Origin: Aquipluma nitroreducens
Lineage (GTDB): Bacteria; Bacteroidota; Bacteroidia; Bacteroidales; Prolixibacteraceae
Direction: 5' to 3'
Length of the DNA stretch: 64,000 nt
Assembly (NCBI RefSeq): GCF_009689585.1
Contig: NZ_AP018694.1
Span: forward strand, 4,579,501 to 4,643,500
In this document: positions 46,364-55,004 of the stretch, piece after piece
Numbering within the stretch: the stretch's first letter is position 1
Layout of the letters: every line of letters begins with the position of its first letter
The notes under the pieces: generated by a model
Databases searched by the model: none
What the model was told of the DNA's origin: nothing
The model's input: the letters and a program-made list of their open reading frames with translations, nothing else
Made by a program: the position numbers and the translations under genes

Positions 46364-46406
46364 GTTACCGGTTATGGGATGCAATTCGCATCCCGCAACT
46401 CGTAAC
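46364..46406. repeat. Nested palindromic repeat, type GTTAC/GGGATGC
   Basis: Outer arms GTTAC/GTAAC (46364-46368, 46402-46406) and inner arms GGGATGC/GCATCCC (46376-46382, 46388-46394). The 13-mer CGCATCCCGCAAC (46387-46399) recurs at 53891-53903. Confidence 0.55.
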
Positions 46407-46423
46407 AATTTAAGAATTAAGAT

Positions 46424-48118
46424 ATGAATGTATTAAAGACAACAATCACGACGGTTACTGCTATTTTTTATGCAGCTTGTGCCTTTTCACAGCCAGTAGA
46501 GATAACTGATCAACAGCCTGATTTGTATGCAGGTATTGAGTTTGAGATGCCTCGTGTTCAGGAACCGGTTATTCCGGCAAATTCAGTTTTAATTACCGAT
46601 TTTGGGGCAAAAAGTGGTGGCCAGGAACTGTGCACTCAGGCTATTTGTGATGCTATTAGTGCCGTTTCAATAAAAGGTGGTGGTAAAGTGATTATTCCGC
46701 GTGGAATGTGGTTGACAGGTCCTATTACCCTGAAAAGTAACATCGAATTGTATACAGAATCAGGTGCTTTGGTTGTTTTCAGTACCGATAAAAGTTTATA
46801 TCCTTTGGTTGATACCAATTTTGAAGGCTTTAATACTTTTCGTTGCATGTCGCCCATCAATGGACGTAATTTGGAGAATATCGCTTTAACTGGTAACGGA
46901 ATTTTCGATGGTTCAGGAGAAGCCTGGCGTTCAGTTAAAAAAGAAAAGCTAACTGAAAGTCAGTGGAAGAAGTTGATTTCCTCGGGAGGTTTGGTCAGTG
47001 AAAACGGAAAGACCTGGTATCCGTCGCAGCAGTTTCGCGATGGCGAAAAGCAAGCCGAGATGAATGTTCCCCGGAACCTGAAGACCAAAGCTGAATTTGA
47101 AAATATTCGTGATTTTCTTCGTCCGGTTATGGTTAGCCTGATTTCATGCAAGAAAGTGCTGATTGATGGACCGACTTTCCAAAATTCGCCGGCATGGTGT
47201 ATTCATCCGCTGATGTGCGAAGATTTTACACTTCGCAATACGACAGTTCGTAATCCCTGGTTTTCGCAAAATGGCGATGGAATTGATATTGAATCGTGCA
47301 AAAACAGCATTATTCACGATTGTACTTTTGATGTTGGCGACGATGGTATTTGCATCAAATCGGGCAAGGATAAAGAAGGTCGTGACCGTAAAATACCAAA
47401 CGAAAACCTGATCGTAAAAAACTGTATCGTTTTTCATGGACATGGTGGTGTTACTGTTGGTAGCGAAATGTCAAGCGGTGTAAAAAATCTGCATGTTTCA
47501 AACTGTACGTTTATTGGAACCGATGTTGGTTTACGTTTTAAAAGCAATCGGGGCAGGGGAGGAGTGGTCGAGAATATTTACATATCGAATGTTGAAATGA
47601 TGAATATTCCCACGCAGGCCATTTCGTTCAACCTTTTCTATAGCGGACGTTCTGCCTCTGAAGATTTGGAGGCCGGGGAAGCTGGCTCAGTCGTGAAATT
47701 GTTGCCGGTAACCGAAGAAACACCTCAGTTCAAAAATATTTTTATCCGGAATGTAAATTGTAAAGGCGCCATGCTCGGCATTCAGTTGCAGGGGTTGCCC
47801 GAAATGAATTTAGAAAATGTAGAACTTGAAAATATCAGGATGGAAGCCGAGTCCGGAATGGTCTGCGCTGATGCCAAAGCTGTAACAGTTAAAAACCTGA
47901 CGCTCATTACAAAAAAAGCGCCTGTTGCAGAGTTCAAAAATTGCAAAGACGTGAGTGTTGATGGTCTCCATACGCAATCAAATGTATTTCCTTTGATTCA
48001 GGTGACTGGTTCAACATCAGGAAATATGGTTCTGAAAAATTCAGGTTTGACTAATCCGATTCAACAAATTGTGATTGGTGAAGACGTACCGAAAAATGCA
48101 GTTCAACTTGTAAAATAA
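46424..48118 (+). CDS. GH28 polygalacturonase-type hydrolase (2)
   Basis: 564 aa with a signal peptide (MNVLKTTITTVTAIFYAACAFSQ). Catalytic motifs: NGDGIDIESC, GDDGICIKSG, GHGGVTVGSE and RFKSNRGRGG. It is about 100 residues longer than the first GH28, and its insert around residues 165-215 (KKEKLTESQWKKLISSGG) points to a different substrate subset, possibly rhamnogalacturonan or exo-acting. The CE12 gene begins 4 bp later. Confidence 0.92.
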   Translation: MNVLKTTITTVTAIFYAACAFSQPVEITDQQPDLYAGIEFEMPRVQEPVIPANSVLITDFGAKSGGQELCTQAICDAISAVSIKGGGKVIIPRGMWLTGPITLKSNIELYTESGALVVFSTDKSLYPLVDTNFEGFNTFRCMSPINGRNLENIALTGNGIFDGSGEAWRSVKKEKLTESQWKKLISSGGLVSENGKTWYPSQQFRDGEKQAEMNVPRNLKTKAEFENIRDFLRPVMVSLISCKKVLIDGPTFQNSPAWCIHPLMCEDFTLRNTTVRNPWFSQNGDGIDIESCKNSIIHDCTFDVGDDGICIKSGKDKEGRDRKIPNENLIVKNCIVFHGHGGVTVGSEMSSGVKNLHVSNCTFIGTDVGLRFKSNRGRGGVVENIYISNVEMMNIPTQAISFNLFYSGRSASEDLEAGEAGSVVKLLPVTEETPQFKNIFIRNVNCKGAMLGIQLQGLPEMNLENVELENIRMEAESGMVCADAKAVTVKNLTLITKKAPVAEFKNCKDVSVDGLHTQSNVFPLIQVTGSTSGNMVLKNSGLTNPIQQIVIGEDVPKNAVQLVK

Positions 48119-48122
48119 GCTC

Positions 48123-48890
48123 TTGATGAAAAGGATAATAAAAAACACCTCAGTTTTAGTTTTGTTTCTGTTCGCTATTACTATAGAAACAGCTCTGGCT
48201 CAAATCAGTTCAGGGAATCAGATTACAGTTTGGACTATCGGTGATTCAACGATGGCCAATAAAAAGGCGGAAGTTGCTCCTGAAACCGGCTGGTGCCAGG
48301 TTTTTTCAGCATTTGTCGATCAAAGTGTGGACGTTAAAAACAGGGCGATAAATGGTCGGAGTACAAAAAGTTTTATAACTGAAGGCCGCTGGAAATCGGT
48401 GCTCGATTCGCTTCAATCAGGCGATTATGTGTTTATCCAGTTTGGGCACAACGACGAGAAGATTAAGGATTCGACCCGATACACTGAGCCATTTACCAGT
48501 TACCGCAAGAATCTGGAGCGTTTTGTAAGCGAAACACGCGAAAAAGGAGCGACTCCGATTCTGTTTACTCCCATTGTCCGCCGCAAATTTGAAAATGGCT
48601 TTTTGACCGATACGCACGGCAATTATCCTGTGGCTGTTCGGCAAGTTGCTACTGAAATGAATGTTCCGATGATCGATTTGCAATTACTCACTGCAGGGGC
48701 TGTAACTGTACTTGGCGACGAAGCTTCAAAACAAATTTACCTCTGGACTCCGCCAACCGATAGATTTCCTGAAGGCAGAAAAGACGACACCCACCTGAAA
48801 GTTGAAGGTGCAACTTTGGTGGCTAAACTCGCCGCACAACAATTGATTTTACTGGATAATTCGCTGGCAAAACGAATAATCAACCAATGA
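48123..48890 (+). CDS. Rhamnogalacturonan acetylesterase-like SGNH hydrolase (CE12)
   Basis: 255 aa with a signal peptide (to about residue 28). SGNH blocks: Ser42 in TIGDSTMAN (block I), the Gly in NRAINGRSTKS (block II), Asn in GHND (block III) and Asp/His in DDTHL (block V). CE12 enzymes remove acetyl groups from rhamnogalacturonan I. It is the last gene of the PUL, tightly packed after GH28(2). Acetyl-esterase and methylesterase activities together would unmask the pectin backbone for hydrolases. Confidence 0.92.
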   Translation: MMKRIIKNTSVLVLFLFAITIETALAQISSGNQITVWTIGDSTMANKKAEVAPETGWCQVFSAFVDQSVDVKNRAINGRSTKSFITEGRWKSVLDSLQSGDYVFIQFGHNDEKIKDSTRYTEPFTSYRKNLERFVSETREKGATPILFTPIVRRKFENGFLTDTHGNYPVAVRQVATEMNVPMIDLQLLTAGAVTVLGDEASKQIYLWTPPTDRFPEGRKDDTHLKVEGATLVAKLAAQQLILLDNSLAKRIINQ

Positions 48891-48919
48891 TTATCCTGCT
48901 TAATCAAGCAGATCTGACT

Positions 48920-49441
48920 TCATCTTTTCGTATAAAACGAATACCTTAAGTTGAGAATAAGTGGAAATTCGTCGAACTGATAAGTTCCCGGACTGACAGT
49001 TGCTGAATCATATACTTTATAATCTTTTGTACCAAACTGGTATCCAAGTTCAACGGCAAACCCTTTGCGTTTTATACGTTTACTGTACCATTCTTTGCCA
49101 ATCAATATTCCAGGAATGGGCAGGCTGGTTCTATGATATGAATCATTCACATTAACCCATTTCCATTTTCCAACCACGCCAATGTAGGTGCGTTGGGTTC
49201 GCTCATAGATGAGCGCATGCAAAAATTTAAACCCTGCTTCTGCATCATTGGGGTTGAAATCGTTCAACTCTGAGGATATTCCACCAAACACCTCAAACCC
49301 GGTGGTTTTTGAAATCCATGAACGATAATTCGGTTTAATACTTAATATTGAAAGCTCTCCTCCAAAGCCTCCAATTTTCTGAGCGAATGAACTTGCTCCG
49401 AAGGATAACATCATTGCCAGAAGAAGTATATTGCGTTTCAT
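48920..49441 (-). CDS. Small outer-membrane beta-barrel protein
   Basis: 173 aa: signal peptide (MKRNILLLAMMLSFGASSFAQ), then alternating strands with aromatic residues (GFEVFGGISSEL, TYIGVVGKWKWVNV, GFAVELGYQFGTKD) and a terminal strand ending FPLILNLRYSFYTKR. This resembles an 8-strand barrel of the OmpW/PorT-like size class, but no specific family is recognised. It is convergent with the PUL and sits 43 bp downstream of the acyl-CoA ligase gene in the same direction. Confidence 0.6.
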   Translation of the reverse strand: MKRNILLLAMMLSFGASSFAQKIGGFGGELSILSIKPNYRSWISKTTGFEVFGGISSELNDFNPNDAEAGFKFLHALIYERTQRTYIGVVGKWKWVNVNDSYHRTSLPIPGILIGKEWYSKRIKRKGFAVELGYQFGTKDYKVYDSATVSPGTYQFDEFPLILNLRYSFYTKR

Positions 49442-49484
49442 TGTACTGAAATTTTATTGTCCAAATGCTTTATTCGCTAAAGAG

Positions 49485-51389
49485 TTAAAGCCACTTTTTC
49501 AAAGCATCCATATTGCGTTGATTGATAATGCTTTTTGCCTCAGGCGTGTACAGGAATTCAAGCTCTTTAGCAAAGTACTCCGTAATTTTTCCACGAACCA
49601 TTTTCATTGTCGAGTTCAGCAAATGGTTTTGTTCGGTAAATGCTTCGGGTAAAACCGCAATGGTAGCCGGAAGCCATCGCTCCGGAAATGAGTTTTCGAA
49701 CTTACCACCTGCTTTATATGCATCAACTTCCTGCTGAATGATTTTCAAGGCTTCAACCAATCCTTCAACAGTTTCCGATTTGAGGCCACGCTTTTCAACT
49801 TCACGGTTTAGGACAGGTATGTTTGGGACTATCATTCCTGAAGTATAGGCATTCTGGTTATTGTAGAGCATGCATTGATCGATAAATGGCGATTGGTCAA
49901 CCAATGATTCTTCGATGCCTTCCGGACTGTATTTTTCTCCGTCGCTGCCAATCAGCAGGCTTTTAAACCGGCCAAGAACATAGAGAAAGCCGTCTTTATC
50001 CATGTAGCCCATATCTCCTGTATAGAGCCACCCGTCTTTGATGGTTTCTTCAGTTGCTTTCTGGTTGTTCCAATAACCCTTCATCACATTGTCGCCCTTT
50101 ACCACAATTTCTCCTTTTTCTCCCTGCGGAAGCTGGTTACCATCCAGATCGCATATTTTCAGTTCCATATGTTTAACCAATCGACCTGACGACCCAAATT
50201 TAATAGCGTGCAACGCGTTTGAAGAAATAACCGGAGATGCTTCTGAAAGGCCATATCCCTGACACATGGGCATCCCGATGGCAAAGAAAAATCGCTGCAA
50301 TTCGATGTCGAGCAAGGCACCACCACCGATAAACAATTGAAGCTTCCCACCAAACCCTTCGCGGATTTTCGAGAAAAGAATTTTATCGTAAAAGCTCAAT
50401 AGCGGTTTGTAAATTACTCGTGCACCTTTTCCCCGATCCCAGCCGTAGCCATTGTATTTGTATGCAATTTTCAAGGCATGATTGAATAATTTTTCAGCGG
50501 TAGGGCCTTTTTGACGGATATTGGATTCGATGCTTTTCCTGAAATTCTTGGCCAGCGCCGGAACACTCATCATAATGGTTGGCTTTATTTCCTGAATGTT
50601 TTTCGGGATATTCTTCAACGTTTCCATTGGTGTTTTGCCAACTTCAAGCGCAGCAATACTTGCACCATTAATCATCAGGCAGTAAAGGCATGCTGTGTGG
50701 GCAAAAGCATGATCCCATGGTAGTAGAGCCAGGGTCTTCCAATCTTCGGTAATTTCCATCAGGGTATTCGACTGAATAACATTAGCAGCGTAATTCAGGT
50801 GTGAAAGCATAATTCCCTTTGGATCGGCTGTTGTTCCCGATGTGTATGAAATATTGGCAATATTGTCGGGCTGAATGGTTTGATAAGCAGCTTCGAAATC
50901 GTTCAGATTTGTTTTCAGGTATTCGTCACCCAAAGCGAGAACCTGAGTGTATGAAATGTCGTTGGCTCCGGGGTTTTCTTTACCATCGAGGTAAATTACT
51001 TTTTCCAACTCCGGAAGATTATTCCTGATTTCTTCCACTTTTGAAGCATGTCCGCCGGAAACAATAATCATTTTGCTTCCGGAATGTGCCAGCCTGAATT
51101 TAAGTTCATTCCCCGAATCCAATTTTACTGAAAGCGGGACATTAATACCTCCGGCATACAAAATTCCAAGTTCAGAAATAATCCAGGCATTGCGTCCTTC
51201 TGAAATCAGTCCAACACGATCGCCTTTTTGAAGACCTAGTGACAACAAACCTGCGCCAAACCGAAAAACCAAATCGCGGGTTTGCTGATAGGTCGTTCCT
51301 TCAAATTTTCCATTCTGTTTCTCCCATAGATAAACATTGTTTGGAAATTTGGCTACACTGGTTTCAAAAAGATCAATAATGGTTCTCAT
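49485..51389 (-). CDS. Long-chain acyl-CoA synthetase (AMP-forming)
   Basis: 634 aa, of the ANL adenylate-forming family. The P-loop ISYTSGTTADPKGIMLSH, the motif GYGLSEASPV and the hinge/Asp motif YTGDMGYMDKDGFLYVLGRFK are clear. The enzyme activates fatty acids to acyl-CoA at the inner membrane or in the cytosol. The protein is long for a bacterial FadD (about 560 aa) and closer in size to the eukaryote-like LACS/FAA subfamily. It is not part of the PUL; its neighbours share only the strand. Confidence 0.92.
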   Translation of the reverse strand: MRTIIDLFETSVAKFPNNVYLWEKQNGKFEGTTYQQTRDLVFRFGAGLLSLGLQKGDRVGLISEGRNAWIISELGILYAGGINVPLSVKLDSGNELKFRLAHSGSKMIIVSGGHASKVEEIRNNLPELEKVIYLDGKENPGANDISYTQVLALGDEYLKTNLNDFEAAYQTIQPDNIANISYTSGTTADPKGIMLSHLNYAANVIQSNTLMEITEDWKTLALLPWDHAFAHTACLYCLMINGASIAALEVGKTPMETLKNIPKNIQEIKPTIMMSVPALAKNFRKSIESNIRQKGPTAEKLFNHALKIAYKYNGYGWDRGKGARVIYKPLLSFYDKILFSKIREGFGGKLQLFIGGGALLDIELQRFFFAIGMPMCQGYGLSEASPVISSNALHAIKFGSSGRLVKHMELKICDLDGNQLPQGEKGEIVVKGDNVMKGYWNNQKATEETIKDGWLYTGDMGYMDKDGFLYVLGRFKSLLIGSDGEKYSPEGIEESLVDQSPFIDQCMLYNNQNAYTSGMIVPNIPVLNREVEKRGLKSETVEGLVEALKIIQQEVDAYKAGGKFENSFPERWLPATIAVLPEAFTEQNHLLNSTMKMVRGKITEYFAKELEFLYTPEAKSIINQRNMDALKKWL

Positions 51390-51456
51390 AGTAATATAGA
51401 TTTACTGCGGTATAGAATTCAAATGTACAAATTTTATTTTTCAGCAATTCGCATAA

Positions 51457-51478
51457 AAAAAGGGCCGAAGCCCTTTTC
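51457..51478 (-). terminator. Terminator of galM with UUCG loop
   Basis: AAAAGGGC (51458-51465) pairs with GCCCTTTT (51470-51477). On the minus strand the loop reads TTCG, an exceptionally stable tetraloop, followed by a run of seven T. It is placed directly after the galM stop. Confidence 0.85.
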
Positions 51479-51479
51479 G

Positions 51480-52526
51480 TTATTTTGCGCCGAATTTGTA
51501 AATCGTTTTTTCGTAGAAATTCTGTCCCGGTGCCAAGGTAACCGGTGGGAAAAGTGGTTTGTTAATGGCATCGGGGTAATGTTGAGTTTCCAAGGCCAGA
51601 CCCGAATAACTTCCAAATCTTTTTTGTCCATCGATGGTTAATTCCGGAATCCAGTAGCCGGTATAAAGCTGAATGCCAGGTTGTGTGGTGTAAACTTCAA
51701 CTTCTCTTCCTGAAGTGGCTTCGCTTAGGCGACCAGCATAAACTAACTTCCCGTCAGGATTGTCCAACACAAAATTCAGATCGTAGCCGGTTTCTTCAGT
51801 CGCAATGTCTTTACTGATCTTCTTTTTGGTAAGGAAATCGTTTGGTGTTCCGGCTACCGGAAGGATTTCGCCGGTTGGTATGCTGTCGATATTGAGCGTG
51901 AAGGTTTTTGCAGGCAATTCCAATTCATGATTTAAGATTTGGTCTTTTCCGCCAGTCAGGTTGAAATAAGTGTGATTTGTTAGGTTTACAATCGTGGTTT
52001 GATCGGTTTCTGCTCCGTATTCGATAGTCAGTTCGTTGTTGTTATTTAAAGTATATGTGCAGCTAATTTTCACGTTTCCCGGATAACCTTCTTCCAGGTG
52101 AGGACTAAGTAAACTCAGTTTCACGCCTACACTATCAGTATTTTCAATTGTTTCAGCAGTCCATAAACGGCGGTCGTAACCTACTAATCCACCATGCAAA
52201 TGGTTCGCTCCGTTGTTTACTGCCAAAGCGTAATTTTTGCCTTCGAGGGTGAATTTTCCGCCTGCAATACGGTTGCAGCAACGTCCGCAGACACATCCAA
52301 AATATGGATAACTACCGAGGTATTCCGGACTCAGGTAGTTTTCAAGCTTTTCGAAACCACAGGCAATATTGGCAAGTTCGCCGTTTTTATCCGGAGTAAC
52401 AATGGAAGTAATAATTGCACCGTAATTGGTTATTTTTACGGTTACCTGATTGTCATTTGATAAGGTAAATAGGTCAACTTCAATTTCTTCGTTGGTTTTT
52501 CCGAAGAGCGATTTTGTAATTTTCAT
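51480..52526 (-). CDS. galM: Aldose 1-epimerase (galactose mutarotase)
   Basis: 348 aa, cytosolic. Conserved NNGANHLHGG (around residue 95-105) and NLTNHTYFNLTG (around residue 180) contain the catalytic His; the C-terminal Glu region is GLALETQHYPDAINKP. It converts beta- to alpha-galactose, the substrate of galactokinase. It is divergent from the GntR-type regulator and forms the leftward arm of the galactose module. A predicted -7 element (52594-52601) and an operator-like site (52617-52636) lie upstream. Confidence 0.95.
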   Translation of the reverse strand: MKITKSLFGKTNEEIEVDLFTLSNDNQVTVKITNYGAIITSIVTPDKNGELANIACGFEKLENYLSPEYLGSYPYFGCVCGRCCNRIAGGKFTLEGKNYALAVNNGANHLHGGLVGYDRRLWTAETIENTDSVGVKLSLLSPHLEEGYPGNVKISCTYTLNNNNELTIEYGAETDQTTIVNLTNHTYFNLTGGKDQILNHELELPAKTFTLNIDSIPTGEILPVAGTPNDFLTKKKISKDIATEETGYDLNFVLDNPDGKLVYAGRLSEATSGREVEVYTTQPGIQLYTGYWIPELTIDGQKRFGSYSGLALETQHYPDAINKPLFPPVTLAPGQNFYEKTIYKFGAK

Positions 52527-52593
52527 GCGTTTAGATATTTTAGTTTTAAAATGTTACGTGTTTTTTGTGCACCGACCACTTTCATTCTGCTTA

Positions 52594-52601
52594 CAAATTT
52601 A
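52594..52601 (-). promoter_or_regulatory. Putative galM -7 element
   Basis: On the minus strand TAAATTTG matches TAnnTTTG exactly. The operator-like site at 52617-52636 lies 15 bp upstream, covering the -33 region. Confidence 0.5.
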
Positions 52602-52616
52602 ATTTTTTTCATTCAT

Positions 52617-52636
52617 ACTGGTGGGTACTGGTTGTG
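52617..52636 (+). promoter_or_regulatory. Operator-like site O1 of the galactose module
   Basis: ACTGGTGGGTACTGGTTGTG: the hexamer ACTGGT occurs twice, 10 bp (one helical turn) apart. A 17/20 match is found on the opposite strand at 53750-53769, on the other side of the regulator gene. Confidence 0.7.
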
Positions 52637-52695
52637 TATTTTATTGTGAAATATTTTTACTTTTGAGTTCAGTTACTAAATCAAAACCTATACTT

Positions 52696-53694
52696 GTGAA
52701 ATACATTCAGATTGATGATTCATTAGGTGTTCCCAAATACCGACAAATTATTAATTCCATCTATACCGCTATTTCGATTGGCGAATTGAAACTGGGTGAT
52801 AAAATACCATCATTGAATCAAATTTGTACTGAATTTGAGCTGTCGCGCGATACGGTAATGGTGGCCTTTAATGAACTAAAGGCAAAGGGAATCATCAATT
52901 CCATTCCCGGGAAAGGATACTACATCAATAGCATTGAGATCAACGTTGATCAAAAAATTTTCCTTCTTTTTGACGAACTGAATGCTTTCAAAGAAGACTT
53001 ATACACTTCTTTCCTGAATAGTCTGGATAACAAATCGACAGTGGATATTTACTTTCACCATTTTAATTATCAGGTTTTTAAAGATCTGATTTCGGAAAGT
53101 GCAGGTAAATATACTTCATATGTAATTATGCCCGCAACGTTTGATTATTCGGCTGACATAATCAGCAAGCTGCCAAAAGACAAGGTTTATATTCTTGATC
53201 GTTTAAAAGACGATTTGTCTGATTATCCGGTTGTTTATCAGGATTTTGAGCAAGATGTTTACGATGCCTTGAACGAAGGATTGGAATTACTTCAGAAGTA
53301 TAACAACCTGATCATGATTTACCCCGGAGGAAAAGAGCCGGAGGGACGCATGTTGGGATTTCAGCGCTTTTGTAAAGAGAAGGGATTCAAATCTGAAATC
53401 ATACGAAATGTATCGACGAAGGAAATGAAATCAGGAGAAGCCTATTTTGTTCCGTCTGACCGTAATCTGGTGCGTTTGGTGAAAATGGCCACTGAAAAAA
53501 ATCTTGAACTGGGCAGGGATGTAGGCATCGTTTCGTTTAACGATACCGTACTGAAAGAAGTCGTTGCCGGTGGAATTACAATTATTTCTACTGATTTTCA
53601 ACTCATGGGGCAAACACTTGCCCGAATGATACAGGAAAGAAGTTCTGAAAAAATCAGAAATCAATCATCGCTGATCAGAAGAAACTCGCTTTAA
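52696..53694 (+). CDS. GntR-family regulator with LacI-like ligand-binding domain
   Basis: 332 aa from the GTG at 52696 (MKYIQIDDSLGVPKYRQII). Longer frames exist but would overlap the operator site and lack conserved sequence. The N-terminal winged HTH of the GntR type is clear (YTAISIGELKLGDKIPSLNQICTEFELSRDTVMVAFNELKAKGIINSIPGKGYYI). Residues about 85-320 are a periplasmic-binding-like effector domain (DKVYILDRLKDDLSDYPVVYQDFE, VGIVSFNDTVLKEVVAGGITIISTDFQLMG), as in AraR-type repressors. Given its position between galM and galTK, galactose or a derivative is the expected effector. Its own promoter contains O1, so it is probably autoregulated. Confidence 0.85.
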   Translation: MKYIQIDDSLGVPKYRQIINSIYTAISIGELKLGDKIPSLNQICTEFELSRDTVMVAFNELKAKGIINSIPGKGYYINSIEINVDQKIFLLFDELNAFKEDLYTSFLNSLDNKSTVDIYFHHFNYQVFKDLISESAGKYTSYVIMPATFDYSADIISKLPKDKVYILDRLKDDLSDYPVVYQDFEQDVYDALNEGLELLQKYNNLIMIYPGGKEPEGRMLGFQRFCKEKGFKSEIIRNVSTKEMKSGEAYFVPSDRNLVRLVKMATEKNLELGRDVGIVSFNDTVLKEVVAGGITIISTDFQLMGQTLARMIQERSSEKIRNQSSLIRRNSL

Positions 53695-53721
53695 AATGTT
53701 TGAAAACACAATTTCGTTTCG

Positions 53722-53750
53722 TTTGGTAAAGGGTAAAAGATCTATTTTTA
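53722..53750 (+). promoter_or_regulatory. Putative galTK promoter
   Basis: TTTG at 53722-53725 and TATTTTTA at 53743-53750 (one mismatch to TAnnTTTG) are 17 bp apart. The operator-like site O2 begins at the last base of the -7 element. Confidence 0.45.
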
Positions 53751-53769
53751 CCAACCAGTACCTACCAGT
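53750..53769 (-). promoter_or_regulatory. Operator-like site O2 of the galactose module
   Basis: On the minus strand ACTGGTAGGTACTGGTTGGT, 17/20 identical to O1. It overlaps the predicted -7 element of galTK and extends into the start region, so a bound repressor would block initiation. Confidence 0.7.
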
Positions 53770-53841
53770 TTGTGGAGGGATTGAATTTGTAGAAGTAACA
53801 CAATGATTAGTGATCAACCGCAATAGGCAGAAAAGACTGAT

Positions 53842-53903
53842 TCGGGTTACGAGTTTTGGGTTACGCAGTACAAACACGTAACTTGAAACCCGCATCCCGC
53901 AAC
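53842..53903. repeat. Palindromic dispersed repeat
   Basis: Outer arms CGGGTT/AACCCG and inner GTTACG/CGTAAC; shares CGCATCCCGCAAC with 46387-46399. It lies between the operator O2 and galT, inside the 5' untranslated region of the gal transcript. Confidence 0.55.
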
Positions 53904-53931
53904 AAAATAATAACTAGAATACATAAATTAA

Positions 53932-54987
53932 ATGAGCAATTTTAATATCGAAGATCATCCGCACAAGCGATTAAATCCGTTAACAGGCGACTGGATTTTA
54001 GTTTCGCCACATCGATCTAAAAGGCCTTGGCAAGGTCAGGTTGAAAAAGCTGTTTCAGACCAACGTCCCAGCTATGACCCCACTTGTTATTTATGCCCCG
54101 GAAACGAAAGGGCAGGAGGGAAGTATAATCCACAGTATAAAGGGACTTTCGTATTTACCAACGATTTTAGTGCCTTGTTAACTGATTCCCCTTATGGAAT
54201 TGTTGATGAAGGCAATCTTTTTCAGGCCAAAAGCGAAACCGGTATTTGCAAAGTGATTTGCTTTAGTAATGATCACAGCCTGACCATTCCCGAAATGGAG
54301 GTTGAAGACATTCGTAAAGTAGTTGATGTTTGGTGCAATGAATATGATGAGTTGTCTGGTAATGAAATGATTAATTATGTCCAGATTTTCGAAAATAAAG
54401 GTGCAATTATGGGGTGTTCGAACCCACACCCACACGGACAAATCTGGTCGTCATCATCGGTACCAACTGAACCTGAAAAAGAATCGAAAACGCAGAAAGA
54501 GTATTTCGCAAAACATGGGAACACCCTTTTGTCTGATTACCTGAACGCTGAGTTGGAAAAAAAAGATCGCATTGTTGTTGAAAATGAGCATTTTGTTGCG
54601 CTGGTTCCATTTTGGGCTGTTTGGCCATTCGAAACGATGATCATCAGTAAGCGAGCGGTTCAAAATGTTTTGCAGCTAACTGACGAAGAACGAACTGCTC
54701 TAGCTGATATTTATCAAAAGTTGACGATCAAATACGATAACCTTTTTGAAGTTTCGTTTGCTTATTCTGCCGGCCTGCACCAGGCTCCAACTGATGGAGC
54801 CGATTATCCGGAATGGCATTTGCACATGCACTTTTATCCGCCATTGTTGCGTTCGGCTTCAGTAAAGAAATTTATGGTGGGCTACGAAATGTTGGCGACT
54901 CCGCAGCGCGATATTACCGCCGAACAAGCCGCACAACGTTTGCGCGACCTATCAGATGTTCATTATAAGAAACAAACCAATAAATAA
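53932..54987 (+). CDS. galT: Galactose-1-phosphate uridylyltransferase
   Basis: 351 aa, of the HIT-like transferase superfamily. The active-site triad HPH is seen in [13 protein letters not shown], with His168 the expected uridylylated nucleophile. Zinc-ligand cysteines are in CYLCPGN. The C-terminal [11 protein letters not shown] is also conserved. The enzyme exchanges galactose 1-phosphate and UDP-glucose in the Leloir pathway. It is 18 bp upstream of galK. No galE is in the window, so UDP-galactose epimerisation must be encoded elsewhere. Confidence 0.97.
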   Translation: MSNFNIEDHPHKRLNPLTGDWILVSPHRSKRPWQGQVEKAVSDQRPSYDPTCYLCPGNERAGGKYNPQYKGTFVFTNDFSALLTDSPYGIVDEGNLFQAKSETGICKVICFSNDHSLTIPEMEVEDIRKVVDVWCNEYDELSGNEMINYVQIFENKGAIMGCSNPHPHGQIWSSSSVPTEPEKESKTQKEYFAKHGNTLLSDYLNAELEKKDRIVVENEHFVALVPFWAVWPFETMIISKRAVQNVLQLTDEERTALADIYQKLTIKYDNLFEVSFAYSAGLHQAPTDGADYPEWHLHMHFYPPLLRSASVKKFMVGYEMLATPQRDITAEQAAQRLRDLSDVHYKKQTNK

Positions 54988-55004
54988 TTAAACACAACAA
55001 AACG

